From the NCBI GenBank assembly GCA_947598155.1, contig CANQFC010000007.1:1-64000 (forward strand): a stretch of 64,000 bases of DNA. The letters are read 5' to 3'. Shown piece by piece: positions 15,337 through 23,367 of the stretch. Both the position numbers and the translations under genes were made by a program. Below the pieces are notes generated by a model. That model had not been told where the DNA came from. It saw only the letters and a program-made list of their open reading frames with translations, and ran no database searches. Numbering within the stretch: the stretch's first letter is position 1; every line of letters starts with the position of its first letter. This stretch comes from an uncultured Clostridia bacterium. GTDB taxonomy: Bacteria > Bacillota > Clostridia > Oscillospirales > Acutalibacteraceae.

Positions 15337-18300
15337 TGGCATTTGAAGCAGATGTGAAAAACTATTTACGAGCATATCAAAGAGAATTTGACGCTGCTGT
15401 TCGCGGAGGACAGCACACGGCAGAACTTTCTTTTAGAGTTCCCATGCATACATTATTTACCCGCCTTGCTCAAGATTTGAATCCTGCCGGGAATTTCGAT
15501 GTTATTTTGGAACCCAAGAACCAGGGGCGAATGGGAAGACCCGACTGGAGAATTCAAGATTCAGTTTCTCTTGGGGTTTATGGTTATATTGAAGGAAAGG
15601 GTCCTTCGGCTGAACCGTTTGATACTGCGCCTTATCAAAATCAAATTAACAGATATTTGACGCTTGGACATAAACTAATTATTACCGATGGGATAGATTT
15701 TGTTTTTTGCTTTACCGATACACCAGTCGTAGTTTCAATAATCGATAAAGGGAGAATGAATGTTGCCGACTGGTCCCGACTTCCAGTGAATCCGCTGTTC
15801 CGTTTCTATATGGAACAATTCTATTCCAACCCTGCTCCTCAAAGGGTTGATGAAGAGAAACTGGTAGAATTAGTAGCAATTCGAACACGAAATCTTGCCA
15901 ACGAGATACTGGAGCAAGCGGATTTAACGGTTGAAGAAGCAATTAATGACGATGAGCGAAATGTTATTACGTTGCTTGATGGATTGAAAGAGTTGGTATA
16001 TAACCATAATGATCCGGCGTTGCGCACAGGGAGCGTTTTTTCCGACTTTACGGCGCAAGTGATTATGTTTTGTTTGCTATATGCTCACCGTGTACTTTGT
16101 TCAAGCGATGATTCGCCTGCGGAAAAAGCGGCTAAGATACGCGCTTATGCATTTAATGATATTATTGAGGGCGAGGCGCTACTCCCTTTCCGCAATCTCA
16201 TGGTGTATTTACGCGATAATGCCGGCAATGGCACTTTTATAGGTCAGTGGGTAGATGAATGCATAGCATTTCTTTCGTTTGTTCAGATGACCGATCATCA
16301 ATTGATGAATCCAGACTATCATCGCCTTTTTGAACTATTCCTGACAAAGTTTGACGAACAATCACGGTTTGATTATGGGGCCTATTATACACCTAAGGTT
16401 CTTGCTGATTTCATTGTTAGGCTTACAAATGAAGTGGTACATGAAAAATTTGATGGTGCAACAATCTATGATGATGGTAACACCATTGTTGATCCATGTT
16501 GTGGGACGGGTTCATTTTTGGAACGTGTAATAGCACATGATCCAAACGATGGAGCCTATAATCTGTGCGGGTTTGAAATTTTGCCAGCACCGTATATGCT
16601 TGCGAACTACCGTATGGCTATCATTGAACGTCAGTATGGAAGAAGAAATCTAAACATAAATATTCTTCTTGCTAATACATTAAGTAACTGCCTCCTTGGA
16701 GAAGCGGCAAATCCAGATTCGATTGAAGGACAAGAACTTATCCGAGCTAACGAAGTGTCCTCGCGTCCAATTAAATTGATTATCGGAAACCCGCCCTGCT
16801 CTGACTCGTTGAGGAATAATGTTTCAGTTGAGTTTTCTCGCATTTCAGAATTAATGGATGATTTTCGCCCGCCAATTGAAAATCGTCGCAATCGGCAAAA
16901 CACGCAGAAGCAGGTTAATAACCCTTTTATGCAATTTATACGTTGGAGTTGTTCGAAACTTCTTAACTCAGAGTGCCACTCGGTTCTGGCGCTTATTGTT
17001 CCGTTGTCGTTTTTAGAGGCCGAATCATATAAATATGCCAGAAAGTATCTGGTAGAGAACTTTTCAAATATCTGGGCTATTGCCATCGATACCGATGCGC
17101 GGACTGGAATACGTGGGGACAGTTTATTTTACACTATGCAAGGACGAGCAGTGATTTTACTCACTCGGAAATATGGCGAAGATACACAAATTCATGAAGT
17201 CAATTATGTTGATATGTCAAGGGGCCGCCGTGCGGAAAAAGTAGCGGCTCTTGAAACGGACATTCAAACTATTATGGGTTCGTTTGAAACATTCCCTGTT
17301 TCGACTACAATGTATTCGTTTATGCCGTCAAGACCTTTCAATCAAGAACTCTATAACCGTTTTTGGCCGATAAGTAATGACCACGGCAACGCAGTATTTC
17401 TCAATCAATGTTCCGGCTCAAAAATGGCGCCCACCGCACTTTTAACTCATGTTAAACAGCCCATGCTTAAAAGACGTAGTCGAGAAATTGCTGCTGGAGG
17501 TGTCGAAAAAGCCAAAGAATGGATTGGGGGACAGGATAAGACCGTTGTAGATGAGAAAATTGTTGCCTTTCAGAATGCATTAAACACTTGTGCCAATCGC
17601 CAAGAGTTAGAATTGACATTGAATTCCAATATTCGCCCTTGCTCATTTAGACCCTTTGTTAATTCGAACGCACTATTGTGGGATACGATATTTGACTATC
17701 AAGCGGGTGTCGGCGGTGGTGGCGCAAGAATCCGGCCGGAAATAAAAGCCGTATATGAGCGAGACGATACGGTTGGATTTTCGTTGGCACACGCACCGAA
17801 AGATCTCGATGAATCCCTTGGCCAGTTTACTTCGTTCTGCTGGTATTTCCCTGACAATGATCTTAGCAGGAGAGGAAATGGACATATTTACTTGAACCAG
17901 TATATTTCGAATACTCGGACAAACGAAGTGATAAATAATGTGAATGAGACAGTCATTGCTCATCTGGTTTCTTTGACGGGATTGAGTGAAAATGAATGTG
18001 CCAGAAAAATGGTATTCTATTCCTATGCTGTATTTTGCTCACAGGTATACTTGGAAGAATTTTATGGTGCGCTTTTTGTTGTAAATCAATCTGAGAGTCG
18101 AGCCCGCATTCCCATTGTTGCAGACGCGGAAAGCTTCATGACCTTAGCCTCGCTTGGAGAAGACTTGGCAAATCTTGAAAAAAACGGTGCTGTGGTGGAT
18201 AATGTTTTGGGAATTGATTATGGGGCTCTGATAAACCAGCTTCCTGCTGGATTCAAGTTGGAGCATAGTCGATCAGCTTCTCGCAGTCCATTTGATGAGG

Positions 18301-18584
18301 AACATGAACAATTCATACTGCGAGGCGAAAATACAGATACGGAAATAAGGATGTATTGTCCTATATCAATTCAAAAATTTACTGTCGCAGGATATAACGT
18401 AATCAAAGATTGCTGGTTAAAATTCCACTCATATAGATTTACGCACTGCGATTTTACTCAAGAGGACTTCAGAGAACTCCTTGATCTTTTCAACAAAATT
18501 GCAAAGCAAATGCAGTATGTTTCCGATATTGACGAAGTTATTCACGGCATTGTAAATGAAGAAATACCTCTTTTGAATTTTTAA
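15336..18584 (+). CDS. Type ISP-like fusion of PD-(D/E)XK nuclease and N6-adenine methylase domain, without helicase
   Basis: A 1,082-residue protein. The N-terminus has a nuclease core: GRPDWRI (PD at 69-70) and YIEGKG (E86-x-K88). A helical linker leads to a gamma-class methylase: FDYGAYYTPKVLADFIV, SAM motif DPCCGTGSF at 386-394, and a catalytic motif that reads NPPC (485-488) where NPPY, NPPF or NPPW is usual. The C-terminal VAGYNVIKDCWLKF and DIDEVIHGI stretches resemble the specificity domain of type ISP and BREX-like enzymes. No helicase motifs are present, unlike LlaGI/LlaBIII. It is probably the restriction component; whether the methylase domain still works is open. Confidence 0.86.
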   Translation: MAFEADVKNYLRAYQREFDAAVRGGQHTAELSFRVPMHTLFTRLAQDLNPAGNFDVILEPKNQGRMGRPDWRIQDSVSLGVYGYIEGKGPSAEPFDTAPYQNQINRYLTLGHKLIITDGIDFVFCFTDTPVVVSIIDKGRMNVADWSRLPVNPLFRFYMEQFYSNPAPQRVDEEKLVELVAIRTRNLANEILEQADLTVEEAINDDERNVITLLDGLKELVYNHNDPALRTGSVFSDFTAQVIMFCLLYAHRVLCSSDDSPAEKAAKIRAYAFNDIIEGEALLPFRNLMVYLRDNAGNGTFIGQWVDECIAFLSFVQMTDHQLMNPDYHRLFELFLTKFDEQSRFDYGAYYTPKVLADFIVRLTNEVVHEKFDGATIYDDGNTIVDPCCGTGSFLERVIAHDPNDGAYNLCGFEILPAPYMLANYRMAIIERQYGRRNLNINILLANTLSNCLLGEAANPDSIEGQELIRANEVSSRPIKLIIGNPPCSDSLRNNVSVEFSRISELMDDFRPPIENRRNRQNTQKQVNNPFMQFIRWSCSKLLNSECHSVLALIVPLSFLEAESYKYARKYLVENFSNIWAIAIDTDARTGIRGDSLFYTMQGRAVILLTRKYGEDTQIHEVNYVDMSRGRRAEKVAALETDIQTIMGSFETFPVSTTMYSFMPSRPFNQELYNRFWPISNDHGNAVFLNQCSGSKMAPTALLTHVKQPMLKRRSREIAAGGVEKAKEWIGGQDKTVVDEKIVAFQNALNTCANRQELELTLNSNIRPCSFRPFVNSNALLWDTIFDYQAGVGGGGARIRPEIKAVYERDDTVGFSLAHAPKDLDESLGQFTSFCWYFPDNDLSRRGNGHIYLNQYISNTRTNEVINNVNETVIAHLVSLTGLSENECARKMVFYSYAVFCSQVYLEEFYGALFVVNQSESRARIPIVADAESFMTLASLGEDLANLEKNGAVVDNVLGIDYGALINQLPAGFKLEHSRSASRSPFDEEHEQFILRGENTDTEIRMYCPISIQKFTVAGYNVIKDCWLKFHSYRFTHCDFTQEDFRELLDLFNKIAKQMQYVSDIDEVIHGIVNEEIPLLNF

Positions 18585-18660
18585 GATGGTCAAATCACAA
18601 ATTTGTAATAAGCGCAGTTGTATTCAAATGAGCAGAATCTTTTGCGAGGGAGGTGGATCG

Positions 18661-19107
18661 ATGGCAGATGTTTTTTCCAAAGAAAAACGTTCGCAGATTA
18701 TGAAACAAGTTAAATCTTCAGGGAATAAAAGCACTGAAGAAAAGCTAATCAAATATTTCAATGAGCGTCATATTATCGGTTGGAGGCGTCATTATAAGGT
18801 TAAAGGACATCCAGACTTCGTTTTTCTTGATAAGCGCATAGCTGTTTTTGTGGATGGATGCTTTTGGCATGGACACGATTGCAGAAATACCCGTCCTGCG
18901 GAGAATGTTGATTACTGGAATCTGAAACGTCAAAAGAACATCGAACACGATGCTGCAGTCACTGCGTCTTTTCAGAAACGTGGATGGCTTGTCATTAGAA
19001 TATGGGAGTGCGAACTAAAAAAGAAGAACAGAGAAAAACTACAGGAAAAGCTCTCTCCCATACTTTTGCAATCTGACGAGGATATGGTTGCACGCCCAGA
19101 TGAGTAG
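18661..19107 (+). CDS. vsr: Very short patch repair endonuclease
   Basis: A 148-residue Vsr protein. Family features include the start MADVFSKEKRSQIM, GHPDFVFLDKRIAVFVDGCFWHGH (shown here as two blocks: GHPDFVFLDK and VFVDGCFWHGHDC with the catalytic Asp and zinc Cys/His), and VIRIWECEL. It nicks next to T:G mismatches that arise when m5C deaminates, so it protects the host from the two cytosine methylases upstream. The start at 18661 is chosen because the family starts there and GGGAGGTGG precedes it; in-frame ATGs from 18586 lack support. It is the last gene of the operon. Confidence 0.95.
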   Translation: MADVFSKEKRSQIMKQVKSSGNKSTEEKLIKYFNERHIIGWRRHYKVKGHPDFVFLDKRIAVFVDGCFWHGHDCRNTRPAENVDYWNLKRQKNIEHDAAVTASFQKRGWLVIRIWECELKKKNREKLQEKLSPILLQSDEDMVARPDE

Positions 19108-19121
19108 GTTTACCCACCTAC
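19104..19121. repeat. Inverted repeat GTAGGT/ACCTAC at the right end of the defence operon
   Basis: Two 6-bp arms with a 6-bp spacer (19104-19109 and 19116-19121) overlap the Vsr stop. The arms contain GTAGG, the core of the 10-bp repeats at the left end of the operon (9067-9116). It may be a second protein-binding site, or chance. Confidence 0.45.
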
Positions 19122-19230
19122 ACATTTCAATTTTTCCTGCACCTTTTAATTATTCCTTTTACCTTACACCCCAAGGCTCTGGCAGCGGTTTACATCCGCC
19201 TGTCAGCACCGCGATGACCGCATAATAGTA

Positions 19231-19270
19231 AGGGCTTCCGAAGTCGGCGATGGACCTCGGAAGCCCTTTA
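19231..19270 (+). terminator. Rho-independent terminator after the defence operon
   Basis: An 11-bp perfect stem, AGGGCTTCCGA at 19231-19241 with TCGGAAGCCCT at 19257-19267, followed by TTTATTTC. The 120 bp between the Vsr stop and this hairpin contain nothing I recognise. Confidence 0.75.
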
Positions 19271-19274
19271 TTTC

Positions 19275-19314
19275 AAGCCTTTTTCGGCACTTCTGCGCCG
19301 GAGAAGGCTTTTTC
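19275..19314 (+). terminator. Second terminator-like hairpin
   Basis: AAGCCTTTTTCGGC pairs imperfectly with GCCGGAGAAGGCTT and is followed by TTTT. It stands in tandem with the preceding terminator. A third, shorter stem (CCCGCC/GGCGGG) lies near 19350-19372. Confidence 0.6.
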
Positions 19315-19427
19315 TGTTTGTATCAAAACCAGCAGGAACATAGAACCCGCCTACAATAGCGGCGGGGGATATTTCTTGTCTAAGTATATATAATGCGAAA
19401 ATATTTTTATTTTTTTTACAAAAATGT

Positions 19428-19456
19428 TTGATTATTTATTAAAAGTATGATATTAT
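19428..19456 (+). promoter_or_regulatory. Promoter for tRNA-Ala
   Basis: TTGATT at 19428-19433 and TATTAT at 19451-19456 with 17 bp between. It sits about 95 bp upstream of the mature tRNA, in a very AT-rich stretch. Confidence 0.65.
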
Positions 19457-19552
19457 ATTCAGGCAGTCGGTTTTTAATGAAGAGTTAAAGCTGATTTCCT
19501 TGGCTTTTTTGCAGCGGAACGGGCTGTATCGGCATAACGCGTAAACATTTAC

Positions 19553-19628
19553 GGGCGATTAGCTCAGTTGGGAGAGCGCTGCGTTCGCAACGCAGAGGTC
19601 GAGGGTTCGAATCCCTTATCGTCCACCA
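19553..19628 (+). tRNA. tRNA-Ala (anticodon CGC)
   Basis: A complete 76-nt cloverleaf with encoded CCA. The acceptor arm GGGCGAT pairs with ATCGTCC and includes the G3:U70 wobble pair that identifies alanine tRNAs. The anticodon stem CTGCG/CGCAG encloses loop TTCGCAA, so the anticodon is CGC, reading GCG. The T arm is GAGGGTTCGAATCCCTT. Minus-strand open frames across it, with peptides like RDSNPRPLRC, are well-known artefacts of tRNA genes. Confidence 0.95.
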
Positions 19629-20252
19629 AGCAGAGACTGAACGCAATTTGCGTTCAGTCTCTTTTTCTTGAATTTTGAGGGATTCGAACCCGTGAGGGTC
19701 TGAGCGTAAAAAACAGTTCAGCGAACTGTTTTTAGCGAAGAGCGGGAGGCGAGTACCGAAATTTAAGAATTTCGGTCGCCGAGCGAAAGGATTTTGCGGG
19801 CAAAATCTGTCGAATCCCTTATCGTCCACCAAGCAGAGACTGAACGCAAATTGCGTTCAGTCTCTTTTTCTTGAATTTTGAGGGATTCGAACCCGTGAGG
19901 GTCTGAGCGTAAAAAACAGTTCAGCGAACTGTTTTTAGCGAAGAGCGGGAGGCGAGTACCGAAATTTAAGAATTTCGGTCGCCGAGCGAAAGGATTTTGC
20001 GGGCAAAATCTGTCGAATCCCTTATCGTCCACCAAGCAGAGACTGAACGCAAATTGCGTTCAGTCTCTTTTTCTTGAATTTTGAGGGATTCGAACCCGTG
20101 AGGGTCTGAGCGTAAAAAACAGTTCAGCGAACTGTTTTTAGCGAAGAGCGGGAGGCAGGTACCGAAATTTTCAGAATTTCGGTCGCCGAGCGAAAGGATT
20201 TTGCCTGCAAAATCTGTCGAATCCCTTATCGTCCACCAAGCAGAGACTGAAC
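19608..20252 (+). repeat. Tandem array of a ~203-bp unit that includes the tRNA-Ala 3' end
   Basis: Three near-identical units start at 19608, 19811 and 20014 (periods 203, 203 and 204 bp), and a fourth begins at 20218 and breaks off near 20252. Each unit carries about 20 nt of the tRNA 3' end with CCA, the terminator hairpin, an inverted copy of the T arm (GAGGGATTCGAACCC), and three more hairpins (AACAGTTC/GAACTGTT, CCGAAATT/AATTTCGG, GATTTTGC/GCAAAATC). Differences between copies fall mostly in loops. Minus-strand frames through it are not treated as genes. Confidence 0.9.
19632..19668 (+). terminator. tRNA terminator, part of the repeat unit
   Basis: A perfect 15-bp stem (AGAGACTGAACGCAA at 19632-19646 with its complement at 19648-19662) followed by a T run. 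The same hairpin recurs in each downstream repeat copy. Confidence 0.85.
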
Positions 20253-20438
20253 GCCTACCTTGTCGATCTGAACGAGGAAGCCGAGGCTATGCTTTTCCGG
20301 CTGGTAAAGGAACTTGCCGAAAAAGAGGGTGTGACGGAAAAACTCAAAGCCGATGACGGTATGAAGTGGGTGCAGGCTATGAACAATATCCGCAACCGAG
20401 CCGCAGAGGTCGTTTACAACGACTTGATTTACAACTGA
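20253..20438 (+). pseudogene. TnpV-like transposon protein, C-terminal remnant
   Basis: An open frame with no start of its own, reading AYLVDLNEEAEAMLFRL and later MNNIRNRAAEVVYNDLIYN before TGA at 20436. This matches the C-terminal half of TnpV, a small protein of Tn4451-type mobile elements. The upstream half is missing; the frame emerges directly from the interrupted fourth tRNA repeat. It marks the left edge of a decayed element that carries the cadmium genes and ends near 25243 in a serine recombinase remnant. Confidence 0.8.
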
Positions 20439-20593
20439 TACCCGCCCACAGGGAATTGCCGCTGTCAACCGATGGCGGCTTTTCCTTTTCAGCAGGTGTT
20501 CAAGAAGTCATAATGTCGGCAGTATAGTCGAAGGTGACCAAGCACATTCGACATTTGAGTATGTAAAAAGGCTGTGACATTTTCCGAAATCTA

Positions 20594-20648
20594 TTGACAA
20601 AGGGTGATGAAGTGAGTATAATAGTAATTGAATAATTGTTCAACTACT
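20594..20648 (+). promoter_or_regulatory. Promoter and operator of the arsR/cadC-cadA operon
   Basis: A perfect consensus promoter: TTGACA at 20594-20599, 17 bp, TATAAT at 20617-20622. A palindrome follows immediately: AGTA and TTGAA at 20623-20632, a 6-bp spacer, then TTCAA and TACT to 20648. Its position over the transcription start fits repression by the ArsR/SmtB-type protein encoded next, relieved by metal. Confidence 0.88.
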
Positions 20649-20666
20649 AACAAAGGAGGTGGCCTT

Positions 20667-21026
20667 ATGACCGAACAATCTTATTCCTGCGATTGTGACG
20701 TGATACACGAAGAAGTCGTAAATGGGGCAAAAGCTAAGATGCAGTCGAAGGAAGATTACATTCGACTGGCATCTTTGTTTAAGCTGTTTGGTGATGGCAC
20801 CAGAGTGCAGATTTTACACGCTTTGGAGCAGAGTGAGATGTGCGTATGCGATCTTGCAGTATTGCTTGGGGTGACAAAATCTGCGGTTTCACACCAGCTT
20901 AAGGCGCTGCGCCTTGCAAATCTGGTAAAGTTTCGCAGAGAAGCGCAGATAGTCTACTACTCTCTGGCTGATGACCATGTGAAAGAGATTATTGATAAGG
21001 GCTTTGAGCATTTATGGGAGAAGTAA
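20667..21026 (+). CDS. cadC: ArsR/SmtB-family metal-responsive repressor (CadC-like)
   Basis: A 119-residue winged-helix repressor. The N-terminus has CDCDVIHEE, and helix alpha-3 has MCVCDLAVLLGVTKSAVSHQLKALR; the CxC pairs match the thiolate site of CadC-type sensors of Cd, Pb and Zn. The recognition helix is TKSAVSHQLKAL. AAAGGAGG precedes the ATG at 20667. It lies under a consensus promoter with an overlapping palindrome and precedes cadA, so autoregulation and metal induction are likely. The exact metal is inferred. Confidence 0.92.
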   Translation: MTEQSYSCDCDVIHEEVVNGAKAKMQSKEDYIRLASLFKLFGDGTRVQILHALEQSEMCVCDLAVLLGVTKSAVSHQLKALRLANLVKFRREAQIVYYSLADDHVKEIIDKGFEHLWEK

Positions 21027-21040
21027 TTTTTTTGACTTTA

Positions 21041-21059
21041 TTGTTGAGCGATTGAACAA
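21041..21059 (+). promoter_or_regulatory. Second ArsR-type operator-like palindrome
   Basis: TTGTT at 21041-21045 and AACAA at 21055-21059 lie in the arsR-cadA gap. The sequence TTGAACAA resembles a half of the operator upstream of arsR. It could be a secondary binding site. Confidence 0.45.
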
Positions 21060-21083
21060 TTAACAAACTGCATGGAGGTCATT

Positions 21084-23216
21084 ATGGAACGCATATTTTT
21101 GTTAAAAGGCTTGGACTGCCCGAACTGCTCCGCAAAGATTGAAAAGGAAGTTGGGGAACTGAACGGGGTTACTTCCTCTACGGTCAATCTGATGAAGCAA
21201 ACTTTAACCATTCAGGTAACGCCTGACGCTGCGAATACGATAGCAGACAAAGTTGAAACCATCGTTCACAGCCATGAGCCGGATGTTCCCGTTTCTGAAT
21301 ATGCGGCCGAAGCTGCCGCATCCCGTAAAGCTGCTGTTGATTCAGATGATGACGACGATGAGGATGGCAACATCAAGACGAGAATTGCCCGCCTGATTAC
21401 CGGCGCTGTCCTTTATGCTCTTGGTATAGCTCTTTCAGCCTTTGCCCATGTTTCTCTGCCGGTTGAACTCGGCTTTCTGATTGTATCTTACATCATCCTT
21501 GGCGGTGATGTCGTGCTGAGAGCCGTGAAGAACATTCTCAAAGGACAGGTGTTTGACGAACACTTCCTCATGAGCCTTTCAACGATCGGCGCCTTTGTTA
21601 TTGGCGAATATCCCGAAGCGGTTGCCGTCATGCTGTTCTATCAAATTGGAGAACTGTTTCAGGATATGGCTGTTAAGCATTCCAGAAAATCTATCGCTGA
21701 TTTAATGGATATTCGCCCTGACGAAGCTACGGTAAAAAGAAATGGCGAACTGCTTACGGTTGCGCCGGAAACCGTTGCGGTCGGAGAAGTCATTGTTGTA
21801 AAACCCGGAGAGAAAATCCCTCTGGACGGCGTTGTTCTTGAAGGGGAATCCATGCTCGATACCAAGGCGCTTACCGGCGAATCGGTTCCGAGGGATGTTC
21901 GCAAAGGTGATGATGCACTCTCCGGCTGCATCAATCAGAGCGGTGTACTGACGATTCAAGTCACTAAGGCTTTTGAAGAATCCACCGTGTCCAAGATCAT
22001 TGATCTGGTAGAGAATGCGTCGAGCAGGAAAGCACCTACTGAAAACTTCATTACAACTTTTGCCCGCTACTATACCCCTGTGGTCGTTATTATGGCTGCG
22101 ATCCTTGCCATTGTTCCCCCTCTGGCATTTGGCGGCGAATGGTTTGACTGGATTCACAGAGGCTTTGTATTCCTCGTTATCTCCTGCCCGTGTGCATTGG
22201 TGATCTCGATTCCGCTGACATTCTTCGGCGGCATTGGGTCTGCTTCTAAGCACGGTGTTTTGGTAAAGGGTAGCAACTATCTGGAAGCATTGAATAATGT
22301 CAGTGTAGTCGTGTTTGACAAGACGGGAACGCTTACAAAAGGCGTTTTCAACGTGACCGATATTTTCCCGGCGAATGGATTTACTTCAGATCAGGTGTTG
22401 GAGTACGCCGCAAAAGCAGAGAGCTTTTCTACCCATCCGATTGCCAAGTCCATCCTTACTGCCTATGACAAGGAGATCGATCAGAACACCATATCTGATT
22501 ATAAAGAAATGTCCGGGCACGGTATCAGCGTAAACGATGGCGGCAGGAATGTCCTCGCCGGAAACAGCAAGCTGATGGAGGCGGAGGGAATATCCTATAC
22601 TCCGTGTGATAAAGCCGGGACAAAGGCTTATGTCGCTGTTGATGGTAAATTTGTCGGTTGTATTCTGATTGCCGACGAAGTAAAGCCTGACAGCAAAAAA
22701 GCCATTTCCGATTTGAAGAAAATCGGCGTGGAAAAGACTGTCATGCTCACCGGTGACGATGAAAAGATCGGCAAAGCGGTGGCTGGCGAATTGGGACTTG
22801 ACGAATACTATGCCCAGCTTCTGCCCGACCAGAAGGTAGAAAAGGTTGAGCTTTTGGATAGGCAAAAACGGAAGGGCGGCAAACTGGCCTTTGTTGGTGA
22901 CGGCATCAATGACGCTCCTGTCCTTGCCCGTGCAGATGTCGGCATTGCAATGGGCGGACTTGGCTCTGACGCCGCTATTGAAGCCGCTGATGTGGTACTG
23001 ATGACAGACGAACCGGGAAAACTGGTGGAGGCCATAGGTGTAGCAAAGGAAACAAAAAAGATCGTCATGCAGAATATTACGATTGCCCTTGGAATTAAAG
23101 GCATATTCCTGATTCTCGGAGCTTTTGGAATAGCCGGGATGTGGGAAGCGGTATTTGGCGATATGGGCGTTGCCATGATAGCCATCTTGAACGCACTGAG
23201 GATTTTGAAAAAGTAA
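21084..23216 (+). CDS. cadA: P1B-type Cd/Zn/Pb-exporting ATPase
   Basis: A 710-residue heavy-metal pump. It has one N-terminal HMA domain with GLDCPNCSAKIE, an acidic linker (DSDDDDDEDG) that may bind metal, the A-domain TGES, the membrane metal site SCPCALVIS, the phosphorylation motif DKTGTLTKG, the SHPIAKS-like site (STHPIAKS), and the hinge GDGINDAPVLA. The CPC motif and the CadC-like partner point to export of Cd(II), Zn(II) or Pb(II). GGAGGTCATT precedes the ATG at 21084, so the ATG 12 bp upstream is probably not used. It ends before a strong bidirectional hairpin. Confidence 0.95.
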   Translation: MERIFLLKGLDCPNCSAKIEKEVGELNGVTSSTVNLMKQTLTIQVTPDAANTIADKVETIVHSHEPDVPVSEYAAEAAASRKAAVDSDDDDDEDGNIKTRIARLITGAVLYALGIALSAFAHVSLPVELGFLIVSYIILGGDVVLRAVKNILKGQVFDEHFLMSLSTIGAFVIGEYPEAVAVMLFYQIGELFQDMAVKHSRKSIADLMDIRPDEATVKRNGELLTVAPETVAVGEVIVVKPGEKIPLDGVVLEGESMLDTKALTGESVPRDVRKGDDALSGCINQSGVLTIQVTKAFEESTVSKIIDLVENASSRKAPTENFITTFARYYTPVVVIMAAILAIVPPLAFGGEWFDWIHRGFVFLVISCPCALVISIPLTFFGGIGSASKHGVLVKGSNYLEALNNVSVVVFDKTGTLTKGVFNVTDIFPANGFTSDQVLEYAAKAESFSTHPIAKSILTAYDKEIDQNTISDYKEMSGHGISVNDGGRNVLAGNSKLMEAEGISYTPCDKAGTKAYVAVDGKFVGCILIADEVKPDSKKAISDLKKIGVEKTVMLTGDDEKIGKAVAGELGLDEYYAQLLPDQKVEKVELLDRQKRKGGKLAFVGDGINDAPVLARADVGIAMGGLGSDAAIEAADVVLMTDEPGKLVEAIGVAKETKKIVMQNITIALGIKGIFLILGAFGIAGMWEAVFGDMGVAMIAILNALRILKK

Positions 23217-23290
23217 AATTTTGAGACGTTAAGTCTGGTCAAAAAAGCACCGTCCGAAAGTCGCAAAACCGTTTTTGTAGTTTCTGACCA

Positions 23291-23325
23291 AAAATCGGCA
23301 GAGCACCAGCCCTGCCGATTTTTAC
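23291..23325. terminator. Bidirectional terminator between cadA and cstA
   Basis: AAAATCGGCAG at 23291-23301 pairs with CTGCCGATTTT at 23312-23322, with T runs in both orientations. It serves the convergent cadA and cstA genes. Confidence 0.85.
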
Positions 23326-23367
23326 TGTTATTTCACAAGCTGCACAAGGATGTTGATGTTTGCGCCT

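Noticed and set aside
18586-18660. Upstream in-frame start for vsr
   Set aside because: The family begins at MADVFSKEKR, and GGGAGGTGG lies directly before the ATG at 18661; the added N-terminal residues resemble no Vsr.
19485-20035. Minus-strand frames over tRNA-Ala and its repeats
   Set aside because: The peptides (RDSNPRPLRC, GFDRFCPQNP types) are known artefacts of translating tRNA genes and adjacent repeats in reverse.
19608-20252. Possible CRISPR array
   Set aside because: The repeats are about 203 bp with no short spacers and contain tRNA sequence and hairpins; no cas genes are nearby. No CRISPR array was seen elsewhere in the window.
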